Source: Synergistaceae bacterium (GTDB taxonomy: Bacteria > Synergistota > Synergistia > Synergistales > Synergistaceae). Taken from it: a stretch of 6,660 nt of DNA. Within the stretch, counting starts at the first letter, position 1, and each line of letters starts with the position of its first letter. The DNA is taken from NCBI GenBank assembly GCA_031290815.1, contig JAISLO010000014.1:1-6660 (forward strand), read 5' to 3'. The notes under the pieces were generated by a model. It was not told the origin of the DNA. It worked only from the letters and a program-made list of their open reading frames with translations, and made no database searches. Shown here in pieces: positions 1 to 6,338 of this stretch. A program made the position numbers and the translations under genes.

Positions 1-965
1 CCAATCAATACAACAACACCATATCGCATATCAAAGCCCTGGTATCCAGCATTCAGGAGACATCCGCATATATGGCCGAGGCGTCCAGGGACTTCCACGA
101 GAGCGCGTCGATGTCGTCAGTCGGGACCGACAGGATCTCGCACAGCATAGAACAAGTCTCCCTCCAGTCCAACAAACAACGCGCGGAGATAGAGTCCATA
201 ACGACGTCGATCGACGGAATAGCCGAGGACATCGCCAACATCACCGGCAAACTCGACACGATGGCGCAGGGCGCGAAGGAGTCCGTCAGAATATCCAACG
301 AGGGCGGGGAGTTCATGCGGACCGCGGTCTCCCAGATGAAAATGATAGAGTCCGCTGTGAACGTCTCCTCCGAGGTCGTGACCGCCCTGGTGGAGAGATC
401 GAACGAGATCGGGAGAATCGTGAAGACGATAGCCGACATATCGAGCCAGACGAACCTCATCGCGCTGAACGCGGCCATAGAGGCCGCTCGTGCAGGAGAT
501 CAGGGACGAGGCTTTGCCGTGGTCGCGGAGGAAGTGGAAAAGCTGGCCGGAGAGTCGCAGGCCGCGGCCGCGGAGATATCTCACCTGATATCCTCCATAC
601 AGGAGGAGACCTCTCACGCAGTCGACGCGATGGCAAACGGAAAGGAAGAGGCGAAAAAAGGATCGTTCGCTGTGAGCGACGGAGGGCGGGCGTTCGATGA
701 ATTGGCCCAGAGGGCGGTTCAGAGCTCGGAAGGACTCTCCGGCGTCGCCGTGATGATGCATGAGATGTCCTCCAAGACGTCCAGCATCGCGTCCGCCGCG
801 CGCAACGTCGAGGATTCGAGCCGGGCGATAGCGAGTGATTCGCAATCGGTCGTAGCGGCCACGGAGGAGCAGTCCGCCTCCATGTCGGAGGTCTCGAACT
901 CGTCTCAGAAGCTGGCCAAGATCTCCGCCGACATGCTCGAATCGACCAGACGTTTTACCGTCTGA
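1..965 (+). CDS. Methyl-accepting chemotaxis protein, C-terminal signalling domain (5' end outside window)
   Basis: This is a cytoplasmic chemoreceptor signalling domain, which docks CheA/CheW and passes ligand signals to the flagellar motor. The reading frame is open from base 3 to the TGA at 963-965, giving 320 visible residues. The Met at base 72 is internal, because coding similarity continues upstream of it. The visible part is almost entirely heptad-like, Ala/Ser/Glu-rich coiled coil. The hairpin tip, encoded near 441-540, has the family hallmark QTNLIALNAAIEAARAG followed by GRGFAVVAEEV. A methylation-helix-like stretch, ATEEQSASM, lies near the C-terminus. The chain ends in RRFTV with no NWETF-type CheR-tethering pentapeptide. 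The sensor domain, membrane segments and any HAMP domain must lie upstream, so the ligand is unknown. The gene is co-directional with the transport operon, but a 110-base gap separates them and no functional link is shown. Confidence 0.95.
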   Translation, partial: NQYNNTISHIKALVSSIQETSAYMAEASRDFHESASMSSVGTDRISHSIEQVSLQSNKQRAEIESITTSIDGIAEDIANITGKLDTMAQGAKESVRISNEGGEFMRTAVSQMKMIESAVNVSSEVVTALVERSNEIGRIVKTIADISSQTNLIALNAAIEAARAGDQGRGFAVVAEEVEKLAGESQAAAAEISHLISSIQEETSHAVDAMANGKEEAKKGSFAVSDGGRAFDELAQRAVQSSEGLSGVAVMMHEMSSKTSSIASAARNVEDSSRAIASDSQSVVAATEEQSASMSEVSNSSQKLAKISADMLESTRRFTV

Positions 966-1075
966 GGAGTAGAAGCAATATTCTGAATTAACAAAGGTTT
1001 TACCTGGCCGTAATTTTATTTTCACATGTCTTTTTTATACTTAAACCGTTCTGAAGCATTGGGAGGGGTTTAGCT
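966..1075 (+). promoter_or_regulatory. Intergenic leader, probable promoter region of the transport operon
   Basis: This 110-base gap is clearly more AT-rich than the flanking genes and precedes the first gene of a tightly packed operon, so a promoter is expected here. The best -10-like hexamer I can see is TTATAC at 1035-1040. No convincing -35 element sits 16-18 bases upstream of it. Small symmetries are present: AGGT-TTT-ACCT at 995-1005 and ATTC-T-GAAT at 980-988. Both are too short to call operators. Placing a promoter here is inferred mainly from gene layout. Confidence 0.35.
1061..1068 (+). promoter_or_regulatory. Shine-Dalgarno supporting the GTG start of the PHP gene
   Basis: A purine block, GGGAGGGG, ends seven bases before the GTG at 1076. 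It fixes a non-ATG start for the PHP-domain gene. The encoded N-terminus (MKKTNF, then the HCH metal motif at residues 18-20) has the length expected for the family. Confidence 0.75.
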
Positions 1076-2050
1076 GTGAAAAAGACGAATTTTATCCCGA
1101 ACGGCCGGTTTTACAAAGGGAATATACACTGCCACTCGACGCGGTCCGACGGCTGCCTGCCGCCGAAGGGGGTCGTCGAGGCATATCGCGGGAAGGGCTA
1201 TCATTTCATCGCGTTTACGGAACATAATCTGTACTCTGATTTTTCGGAATTCAACGGGGATGACTTCATCACAATACAGAGCGTAGAGGCTAGTCCAGCC
1301 ATGCCGGACGGTGAGATTCGCGCTTATCACTTTATCGCGCTGCCGGGCGGTCAAGAGCTGATAAGAAAAGCGTCCCTGCCGATGTATCGGCACGGAGATG
1401 AAACTCCAGGCGAGCCGTTCTCTTCATTTGATGATCTGCAAGATTTTATAGATAATTTCCATAACCGCGGATACATGGTAATGATAAATCACCCCTTCTG
1501 GTCACGGATCGAGTATGAGCAAATACTGCCGCTGAAAAATTTGTTCGCCCTTGAAATTTACAATTTCTGCTCCGGAATAACCGAGAATATGGCCGAATCG
1601 AACGTCTGCTACGACGCGCTGCTCAGAAACGACATGAGGCTGTGGTGTGTCGCTGTGGACGACAATCACAACATGTTTCCGCTGTCTGGCGCGAGGCGCG
1701 ACAGTTTCGGGGGATTCATACAGGTTAAAGCGGAGTCTCTTTGCGAGGGGGATATATGCGACGCCATTGCCAGGGGAAGTTTTTATTCCTCGACGGGGCC
1801 CGAAATACATGATTTCTACCTGGATGGTAGTACGGTTCATTTTTCCTGCTCACCCGCCGCCAGGATATATATCTCCGGAGATGTTCGCCAGGTACTGTCG
1901 GCTGTGGCGGAGGATTCGGAACACCTGCTGACCGGGCTCGAAGGGAAAATTTCCGGCTACGAGAAATACGTTCGCGCGGAGTGTTACGACGCGAACGGGA
2001 AGAAAGCGTATACAAATCCCATATTCCTGAGCGGCGGGGAAGACGTTTAA
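1076..2050 (+). CDS. PHP-domain metallohydrolase, CehA/McbA family (putative phosphoesterase)
   Basis: This is a predicted cytoplasmic metal-dependent hydrolase of 324 residues with no signal peptide. The PHP metal-site motifs appear in order: HCHSTRSDG (H18, H20, D25), FTEHN (H50), a VEAS segment (E71), H85, INHPFW (H139), LEIYN (E160) and VDDNHN (D196, H198). After the metal site, FYSSTGPEI (near residue 240) leads into a C-terminal beta-rich domain ending in a YVRAE...NPIF pattern. This architecture is typical of the CehA/McbA-type PHP proteins. Family members hydrolyse phosphoesters or other esters with a multinuclear metal centre; the substrate here is unknown. The gene opens the operon, and its TAA is followed immediately by the ATG of the ATPase. 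I infer that it processes what the importer brings in, filling the place held by UgpQ in classical ugp operons. It could also be a cyclic phosphodiesterase or act on a non-phosphorus ester. Confidence 0.88.
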   Translation: MKKTNFIPNGRFYKGNIHCHSTRSDGCLPPKGVVEAYRGKGYHFIAFTEHNLYSDFSEFNGDDFITIQSVEASPAMPDGEIRAYHFIALPGGQELIRKASLPMYRHGDETPGEPFSSFDDLQDFIDNFHNRGYMVMINHPFWSRIEYEQILPLKNLFALEIYNFCSGITENMAESNVCYDALLRNDMRLWCVAVDDNHNMFPLSGARRDSFGGFIQVKAESLCEGDICDAIARGSFYSSTGPEIHDFYLDGSTVHFSCSPAARIYISGDVRQVLSAVAEDSEHLLTGLEGKISGYEKYVRAECYDANGKKAYTNPIFLSGGEDV

Positions 2051-3088
2051 ATGACGGGGATCGAACTGCGCGGCGTCGAAAAAGCATACGGCGGCAATAA
2101 GCCCGTCATCGAAAACCTCGACGTTCAAATAGAGGAGGGCAGCTTCACCATACTCCTGGGGCCTTCCGGCTGCGGGAAATCTACCATCCTGCGGATGATT
2201 GCCGGGCTCGAAAAGGAAACCGCCGGCGAAATATTCATAAACGGCATAGACATGCGCGGCGTCAGTCCCGGCGCGAGGGAGATCGCGATGGTGTTTCAGA
2301 ATTACGCGCTGTATCCGACCATGACCGTCAAGGAAAACATCGAATTCGGGCTGAAAAACATAAAGGTGCCGAAGCCCGAGCGCGAGGCGCGGGTTGGAGA
2401 GGTGATCGAAATGGTCGGCCTGACGGAGTACATGAACCGCAAACCGCAGCATCTGTCCGGGGGACAGCGCCAGCGAGTGGCGCTCGCGAGGGCTATAGTG
2501 AAGAAGCCGAAGGTCTTTTTGATGGACGAGCCTCTGTCAAACCTCGACGCCAAACTGAGGGCGCAGATAAGGACGGACCTGATCGAGCTGCACCGAAACC
2601 TGGGCGCTACTTTCGTCTACGTGACCCACGATCAGGTTGAGGCAATGAGTATGGGAACCGACATCGTTCTGCTGGAGAGCGGCAGAATCCGCCAACAGGG
2701 CGCGCCGGAATCAATTTATTCCGCCCCAAAAAATTTGTTTTCGGCCCAATTTATAGGATCTCCGCCGATGAATATCATCAAAGCGGAAAATTTGGAGCAC
2801 GGCGGCGCCTCTCTTCCGCCAGGCACAGTCAGTTTGGGTTTCAGGCCGGAGAAGGTCATCGTCAGCGGCGAGGGGCGCGCGCCGGAGAGAGGGCAGATCT
2901 CGTTTCGCGGCGAACTCGTCGCCAGGGAGATACTCGGCGATCACGCCATATACAAATTCAAAACCGCTTTCGGCTGCATCCATACAAAGACCATGTCGGG
3001 ATCGACAGTCGAATATGGCAAGTGGTCCGTCCGCGTCGACGCGAAATATCTCTACTACTTCGACGAGAAAGGTGACGTCATCAAATAG
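2051..3088 (+). CDS. ugpC: ABC transporter ATP-binding protein, UgpC/MalK type
   Basis: This is the cytoplasmic ATPase that powers the importer as a homodimer on the two permeases. The 345 residues are close to the usual length for MalK/UgpC. All nucleotide-binding elements are intact: Walker A GPSGCGKST (37-45), Q-loop Q83, signature LSGGQ (135-139), Walker B VFLMDEP (155-161), D-loop SNLD (163-166) and switch His193. Past about residue 233 comes the C-terminal OB/TOBE regulatory region of the MalK group, with FIGSPPMN at the junction and LGFRPE at 262-267. The ATG directly abuts the PHP stop codon, and a GGGGAAG purine block lies at 2037-2043, so translation is probably coupled. ATPases of this group can serve several sugar-type importers, so the ugpC name rests partly on the neighbouring UgpA/E/B-like genes. 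Confidence 0.93.
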   Translation: MTGIELRGVEKAYGGNKPVIENLDVQIEEGSFTILLGPSGCGKSTILRMIAGLEKETAGEIFINGIDMRGVSPGAREIAMVFQNYALYPTMTVKENIEFGLKNIKVPKPEREARVGEVIEMVGLTEYMNRKPQHLSGGQRQRVALARAIVKKPKVFLMDEPLSNLDAKLRAQIRTDLIELHRNLGATFVYVTHDQVEAMSMGTDIVLLESGRIRQQGAPESIYSAPKNLFSAQFIGSPPMNIIKAENLEHGGASLPPGTVSLGFRPEKVIVSGEGRAPERGQISFRGELVAREILGDHAIYKFKTAFGCIHTKTMSGSTVEYGKWSVRVDAKYLYYFDEKGDVIK

Positions 3089-3090
3089 CT

Positions 3091-3097
3091 GGGAGGA
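3091..3097 (+). promoter_or_regulatory. Shine-Dalgarno fixing the ugpA start at 3105
   Basis: GGGAGGA lies just after the ATPase stop codon, seven bases before the ATG at 3105. It favours that start over an in-frame upstream ATG at 3015. The upstream choice would add 30 Ser/Thr-rich residues unlike a permease N-terminus and would overlap the ATPase gene by 74 bases. Confidence 0.85.
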
Positions 3098-3104
3098 AAA
3101 ACGT

Positions 3105-4067
3105 ATGAGTGATTTTGACAAAGTAATTGACGCATCCAAGCCTTTAGCAATACCGATACCGAGGATGGCCGCGGCGGAGAGATTTTTCAGAAGCACGGCG
3201 AGAGCGGCGACTCCGTATATAATGGTCGCGCCCGCTATTTTGACGCTTTGTGTTTTCGTGGTGTATCCCATCCTGTACATGATCTGGCTGAGCGCGTTCA
3301 GATGGGACATGATCGGTCCCAAGATTTACGTCGGCCTTGGAAATTTTCTCGATCTGTTCTCAAACCAGGATTTTTATGTGGTGATGGGCAACACCTTCAT
3401 GTTCGTGTTTTTCAGCGTTTCCATATCCATTGTCCTGGCCCTGCTCCTCGCCATTTACCTCAAGGCTAAGACGAAAATCAACGCGCTCCTCCAAGGTTTT
3501 GTATTCACGCCTTACGTAATATCCATGGTGTCGGTCGCTTTTATCTGGGTCTGGCTCATGAACAGCGAATACGGGCTGCTGAACTACATGCTCGGCAAGG
3601 CTGGCGTAAGCGGAGTGCGATGGCTGGAGGACTCCCGAGTCGCCATGTATTCCATGATTCTCGTCGCGGTCTGGAAGGGGGTCGGCTACAACGTTATAAT
3701 CCTCATCTCGGCGATGCATGCCATACCGAATCAGTTATATGAGGCGGCGATCCTCGACAACACAAAACCGCTCAAGATGTTTTTCCGCATAACCCTGCCG
3801 ATGATCTCCCCGACGCTTTTTTTCCTGACGCTGATGAACATCATCGCTTCCTTCAAGGTTTTCGATCAGGTGGCGCTGATGACGCGCGGCGGGCCGGTCA
3901 ACGCGACAAATACCCTCGTCTTCGACATTTACCAGTTCGGCTTCAAGTTCTATCAGCTTGGCTACGCTTCCGCGGAGGGCGTAGTGCTGATGGCCGTGAT
4001 AGCGATCTGCACAGTGGCTTACTTCGGCGCTCTATCAAGGCGCGTTCATTACGGGGCGGAAATCTGA
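3105..4067 (+). CDS. ugpA: ABC transporter inner-membrane permease, UgpA-like (CUT1/MalF group)
   Basis: This is one of two transmembrane subunits forming the translocation path. From the chosen ATG it has 320 residues with about six hydrophobic segments, roughly at 38-62, 92-119, 129-152, 178-203, 230-250 and 291-312. The EAA coupling loop that docks on the ATPase is at 212-236 (YEAAILDN, then ITLPMISP). The segment GGPVNATNTLVFDIYQFGF at 262-280 resembles the corresponding part of E. coli UgpA. The conserved Gly that normally follows Asp in the EAA loop (DGA) is Asn here. The gene starts 16 bases after the ATPase stop and overlaps the next permease by one base (TGATG). UgpA is the closest family I recognise, but permeases alone do not define the substrate, so a related sugar or polyol importer remains possible. 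Confidence 0.9.
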   Translation: MSDFDKVIDASKPLAIPIPRMAAAERFFRSTARAATPYIMVAPAILTLCVFVVYPILYMIWLSAFRWDMIGPKIYVGLGNFLDLFSNQDFYVVMGNTFMFVFFSVSISIVLALLLAIYLKAKTKINALLQGFVFTPYVISMVSVAFIWVWLMNSEYGLLNYMLGKAGVSGVRWLEDSRVAMYSMILVAVWKGVGYNVIILISAMHAIPNQLYEAAILDNTKPLKMFFRITLPMISPTLFFLTLMNIIASFKVFDQVALMTRGGPVNATNTLVFDIYQFGFKFYQLGYASAEGVVLMAVIAICTVAYFGALSRRVHYGAEI

Positions 4068-4909
4068 TGCGTTCTCAATCCGGCGTTTTCTGGAGAACGT
4101 TCGGGAAGGCGTGCCGATTAGCCGTCAATCTGCTCATCTTCGCCGTATTCTTCGTCCCGTTTTACTGGATGTTTTTGACCGCCGTCAAAAACCTCGGACA
4201 GACGCTGCGCCTCCCCCCGGCGTTCTGGGTATCCGCTCCGCATTGGGAGAATTTCGGCAAGGTTTTCGACGCGATACCCTTCTTCTCCATGCTGAAAAAC
4301 AACCTCGTCATGACGTTCGGCATCATGATATGCCAGTTTTTCACGGTCATCCCGGCGGCTTACGCCTTCGCGCGCTTCAAGTTCGCCGGCGGACGATTCC
4401 TGTTCGGGCTGACGCTCGCCACCATGATGATCCCGGCTCAGCTCGTCTTTCTGCCCTTGTTCCTTATGTTCAGCAAGATGGGGCTGGTGAACAGCTATGC
4501 GTCCCTCATACTGCCGTGGGCGACCAGCTCATTCGCCATCTTCATGCTGCGCCAGACATTCAAGCAGGTCCCCCAGGAACTCATAGAAGCGGCGAAACTC
4601 GACAACGCGAGCGAGTGGAAAATAATATTCAAACTGATGCTGCCCATAGCGAAACCCACCATAGTGACGCTCGGCCTCATCACGTTCATCCTGAACTGGA
4701 ACGACTACTTCTGGCCCTTTGTGCTCACCACCAATAACGCGGTCAGAACGCTTCCGGTCGGAATAACATCTCTCAATATAGTGGACGGCGGCGTCAAGTA
4801 TCACATACTGATGGCGGGCAACGTTCTGCTGGTGGCCCCGGCGCTGGCCGTGTTCCTCTTCGCTCATAAACAGATAATAAAGGCGTTTACCTACATGGGG
4901 GGCAAATAG
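4067..4909 (+). CDS. ugpE: ABC transporter inner-membrane permease, UgpE-like (CUT1/MalG group)
   Basis: This is the second transmembrane subunit and partner of the preceding permease. It has 280 residues, a normal length for the MalG/UgpE group. A first membrane segment lies near residues 16-39, followed by an external loop with the family-typical HWENFGKVF. Further hydrophobic segments lie near 77-101, 110-135, 142-161, 196-219 and 246-267. The EAA loop runs from about 173 to 195 (IEAAKLDNASEW, then LMLP). As in the upstream permease, Asn180 replaces the usual Gly. The C-terminus (FLFAHKQIIKAFTYMGGK) is typical of the group. Its ATG shares a base with the upstream TGA, and a GGGGCGGA block at 4053-4060 could serve as ribosome site, so the two permeases are probably made in a fixed ratio. 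The ugpE name is by family and context rather than proven substrate. Confidence 0.9.
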   Translation: MRSQSGVFWRTFGKACRLAVNLLIFAVFFVPFYWMFLTAVKNLGQTLRLPPAFWVSAPHWENFGKVFDAIPFFSMLKNNLVMTFGIMICQFFTVIPAAYAFARFKFAGGRFLFGLTLATMMIPAQLVFLPLFLMFSKMGLVNSYASLILPWATSSFAIFMLRQTFKQVPQELIEAAKLDNASEWKIIFKLMLPIAKPTIVTLGLITFILNWNDYFWPFVLTTNNAVRTLPVGITSLNIVDGGVKYHILMAGNVLLVAPALAVFLFAHKQIIKAFTYMGGK

Positions 4910-5039
4910 AACGGTGTTCGCGGTTTTTTCGACCGTCGCCCGGAAAGGGGGATCGCTTTTCGTGTTTTAACGGCGGCGGATTGCAGTGGTCAAGTTCGTC
5001 TTTGGGAAATAAAAACTGATATGACGGCGGTATGTGAAT
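4910..5039 (+). other. 130-base gap inside the operon, before the binding-protein gene
   Basis: This is the only sizeable gap in the transport cluster. ACCGT at 4932-4936 can pair with either ACGGT at 4911-4915 (five base pairs) or GCGGT at 4920-4924 (five, including one G-U pair), giving two weak, mutually exclusive hairpins. Neither is followed by a T-run as an intrinsic terminator would be. I find no good promoter hexamer pair. The gap could let the binding protein be expressed separately from the membrane parts, but nothing seen here proves that. Confidence 0.3.
5026..5030 (+). promoter_or_regulatory. Weak ribosome-binding site deciding the ugpB start
   Basis: The only purine-rich block before the gene is GGCGG. 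It is three bases from the in-frame GTG at 5034 but nine from the ATG at 5040. The spacing and the classic MKK signal-peptide opening favour 5040. The alternative adds only two residues (Met-Asn). Confidence 0.5.
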
Positions 5040-6323
5040 ATGAAGAAAATATTTGTCTTTTGCGCCATGCTGATCGCGATCGTGTCCGCGGCGGTATTGC
5101 CATGCGCGTCGCCCGCCGCGGCGAAGCCTGTCGAGCTGACCTTTTGGTACTCATGGACGGACCTGATCCAGGAGAACAATATAAATCTCGCCAAGATGTT
5201 CAACGAAACGCGCGGCAAAGAGCTGAACATCCAGGTTACGGCGGAATATCAAGGCACCTACAACGAACTCCACCAAAAACTGCAGGCCGCTTACGTCTCC
5301 GGCAAGACTCCATCGGTCACGGTTATGGAGATAGCGTCCATAAAAAGGTTCGCCGAAAGCGGCGTAATTCTGCCGCTGAGTCCATACATCGAGCGCGACA
5401 AAATTGATATGGACGATTTCTACAAAGGTCTGCTGATAAACTGCGAGGTAGGCGGAACCTGGTTCGGGCTGCCATACCTGCGCAGCACTCCGATACTGTA
5501 CATGAACACGACGCTGCTTAAGAAAGCCGGTCTCGATCCAAGCGGCCCGAAGACATGGGCGGAACTCGCGGAATATTGCAAGACCATCAAGGAAAAGACA
5601 GGCGCTTACGGCATCACACTGAACTCAGACGTATGGATATTCGAGGCGTTCATGTTCGAGAACGGCGCCGCGACGCTCTCGCCCGACGAGAGCAAGAGCA
5701 ACATCAACTCGCCGGAGTCCAGGGCGGTGTTCGCGTTTTTCAGAGACCTGGTCGACAAGGGCTACGTGCGCTGCGTGGCGGGAGATGATTACGGAAAGGT
5801 CGCGGCCGACATAATGAATCAGAAGACAGCGATGTTTTTCAACTCGACGTCCGATCTCACATATAATTTCGATCTGGCGAAGGAGAACGGTTACGAGATC
5901 AACACCTGCTTCATCCCCGCGAACAAGACATACGGCGTGCCGACGGGCGGCTGCAATCTCGTCATGACCTCGCGCCAGACCGACGAGGAACGCGAGGCGT
6001 CGTGGGAATTTATCAAATGGATGACCGAGACGAAACAGGCGGCCTATGCTCACGCTTACACCGGCTATGTCGCGAGCCGCAAAAGCGCCGCCGCATTGCC
6101 CGAAATACAGGCGCTCTACAAGGAGAAACCCCAGTTCAAGATCGCGCTGGATCAGTTGGAGCTGTACGGTCACGGACGCCCGATGAACCCGGGTTACACT
6201 CAAGTTATCGTCGAGTGGACGGCCGCGATGGACGCGATCTGGAGCAACGGCGCTGACATCGATTCGACGCTCTCCGCAGCCGACGCCAAGATCGTCGGGA
6301 TGAACATGCTGGGCGCTAAATAA
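5040..6323 (+). CDS. ugpB: Periplasmic substrate-binding protein, UgpB-like
   Basis: This protein captures the solute in the periplasm and hands it to the UgpA/UgpE-like permeases. The 427 residues fit the family 1 binding proteins. A Sec signal peptide covers residues 1-28 (MKK, a hydrophobic core, then SPAAA before Lys29). Cys22 follows Pro and does not form a lipobox. UgpB-like features include FWYSW (35-39), YQGTY (70-74), a VMEI segment with Glu97, STPILYMN (149-156), KKAGLDP (161-167), GG at 303-304 and TGY at 341-343. By eye these line up with residues contacting glycerol-3-phosphate in E. coli UgpB. The position of the phosphate-contacting Arg, however, falls near Gln388, so the ligand may differ. 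Downstream, tandem TAA TAA stops run into the PhnD ribosome site. Glycerol-3-phosphate, a glycerophosphodiester or a related polyol/sugar are all possible ligands. Confidence 0.88.
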   Translation: MKKIFVFCAMLIAIVSAAVLPCASPAAAKPVELTFWYSWTDLIQENNINLAKMFNETRGKELNIQVTAEYQGTYNELHQKLQAAYVSGKTPSVTVMEIASIKRFAESGVILPLSPYIERDKIDMDDFYKGLLINCEVGGTWFGLPYLRSTPILYMNTTLLKKAGLDPSGPKTWAELAEYCKTIKEKTGAYGITLNSDVWIFEAFMFENGAATLSPDESKSNINSPESRAVFAFFRDLVDKGYVRCVAGDDYGKVAADIMNQKTAMFFNSTSDLTYNFDLAKENGYEINTCFIPANKTYGVPTGGCNLVMTSRQTDEEREASWEFIKWMTETKQAAYAHAYTGYVASRKSAAALPEIQALYKEKPQFKIALDQLELYGHGRPMNPGYTQVIVEWTAAMDAIWSNGADIDSTLSAADAKIVGMNMLGAK

Positions 6324-6324
6324 T

Positions 6325-6331
6325 AAGGAGG
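6325..6331 (+). promoter_or_regulatory. Strong Shine-Dalgarno for the PhnD-like gene
   Basis: A consensus AAGGAGG overlaps the second of the tandem TAA stops of the binding protein and sits seven bases before the ATG at 6339. It is the strongest ribosome site in the window. The lack of space for a separate promoter indicates co-transcription with the UgpB-like gene. Confidence 0.85.
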
Positions 6332-6338
6332 ACCGATC

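Noticed and set aside
947..964. Perfect 6-bp inverted repeat CAGACG/CGTCTG with a 6-base loop at the MCP stop codon, considered as a terminator
   Set aside because: No T-run follows it and both arms lie in coding sequence ending at the stop codon. A short stem like this can arise by chance, so it is not called as an intrinsic terminator.
952..1004. Direct repeat GTTTTACC at 952-959 and 997-1004
   Set aside because: It is eight bases long, one copy is inside the MCP coding sequence, and there are no further copies nearby. Chance is the simpler explanation.
117..1025. Long minus-strand open frame opposite the MCP gene
   Set aside because: It is rich in Arg, Gly, His and Leu with no recognisable domain, as expected for the complement of a GC-rich gene. 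The + strand frame has clear MCP motifs.
999..1026. TTTACC (999-1004) and TTCACA (1021-1026), two helical turns apart, resembling repeats of a Gram-positive-type Pho box
   Set aside because: Only two imperfect hexamers match and the intermediate 11-base position does not fit. In an AT-rich gap this is too weak to claim phosphate regulation. No E. coli-type Pho box (CTGTCAT repeats) was seen either.
3015..3104. Longer N-terminus for the UgpA-like permease starting at the ATG at 3015
   Set aside because: The extra 30 residues are Ser/Thr-rich out-of-frame reading of the ATPase gene, while a good ribosome site precedes the ATG at 3105.
5061..5105. Cys22 of the UgpB-like signal peptide as a lipoprotein attachment site
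   Set aside because: Pro precedes the Cys, which does not fit a lipobox, and a good AAA signal peptidase I site follows at residues 26-28.
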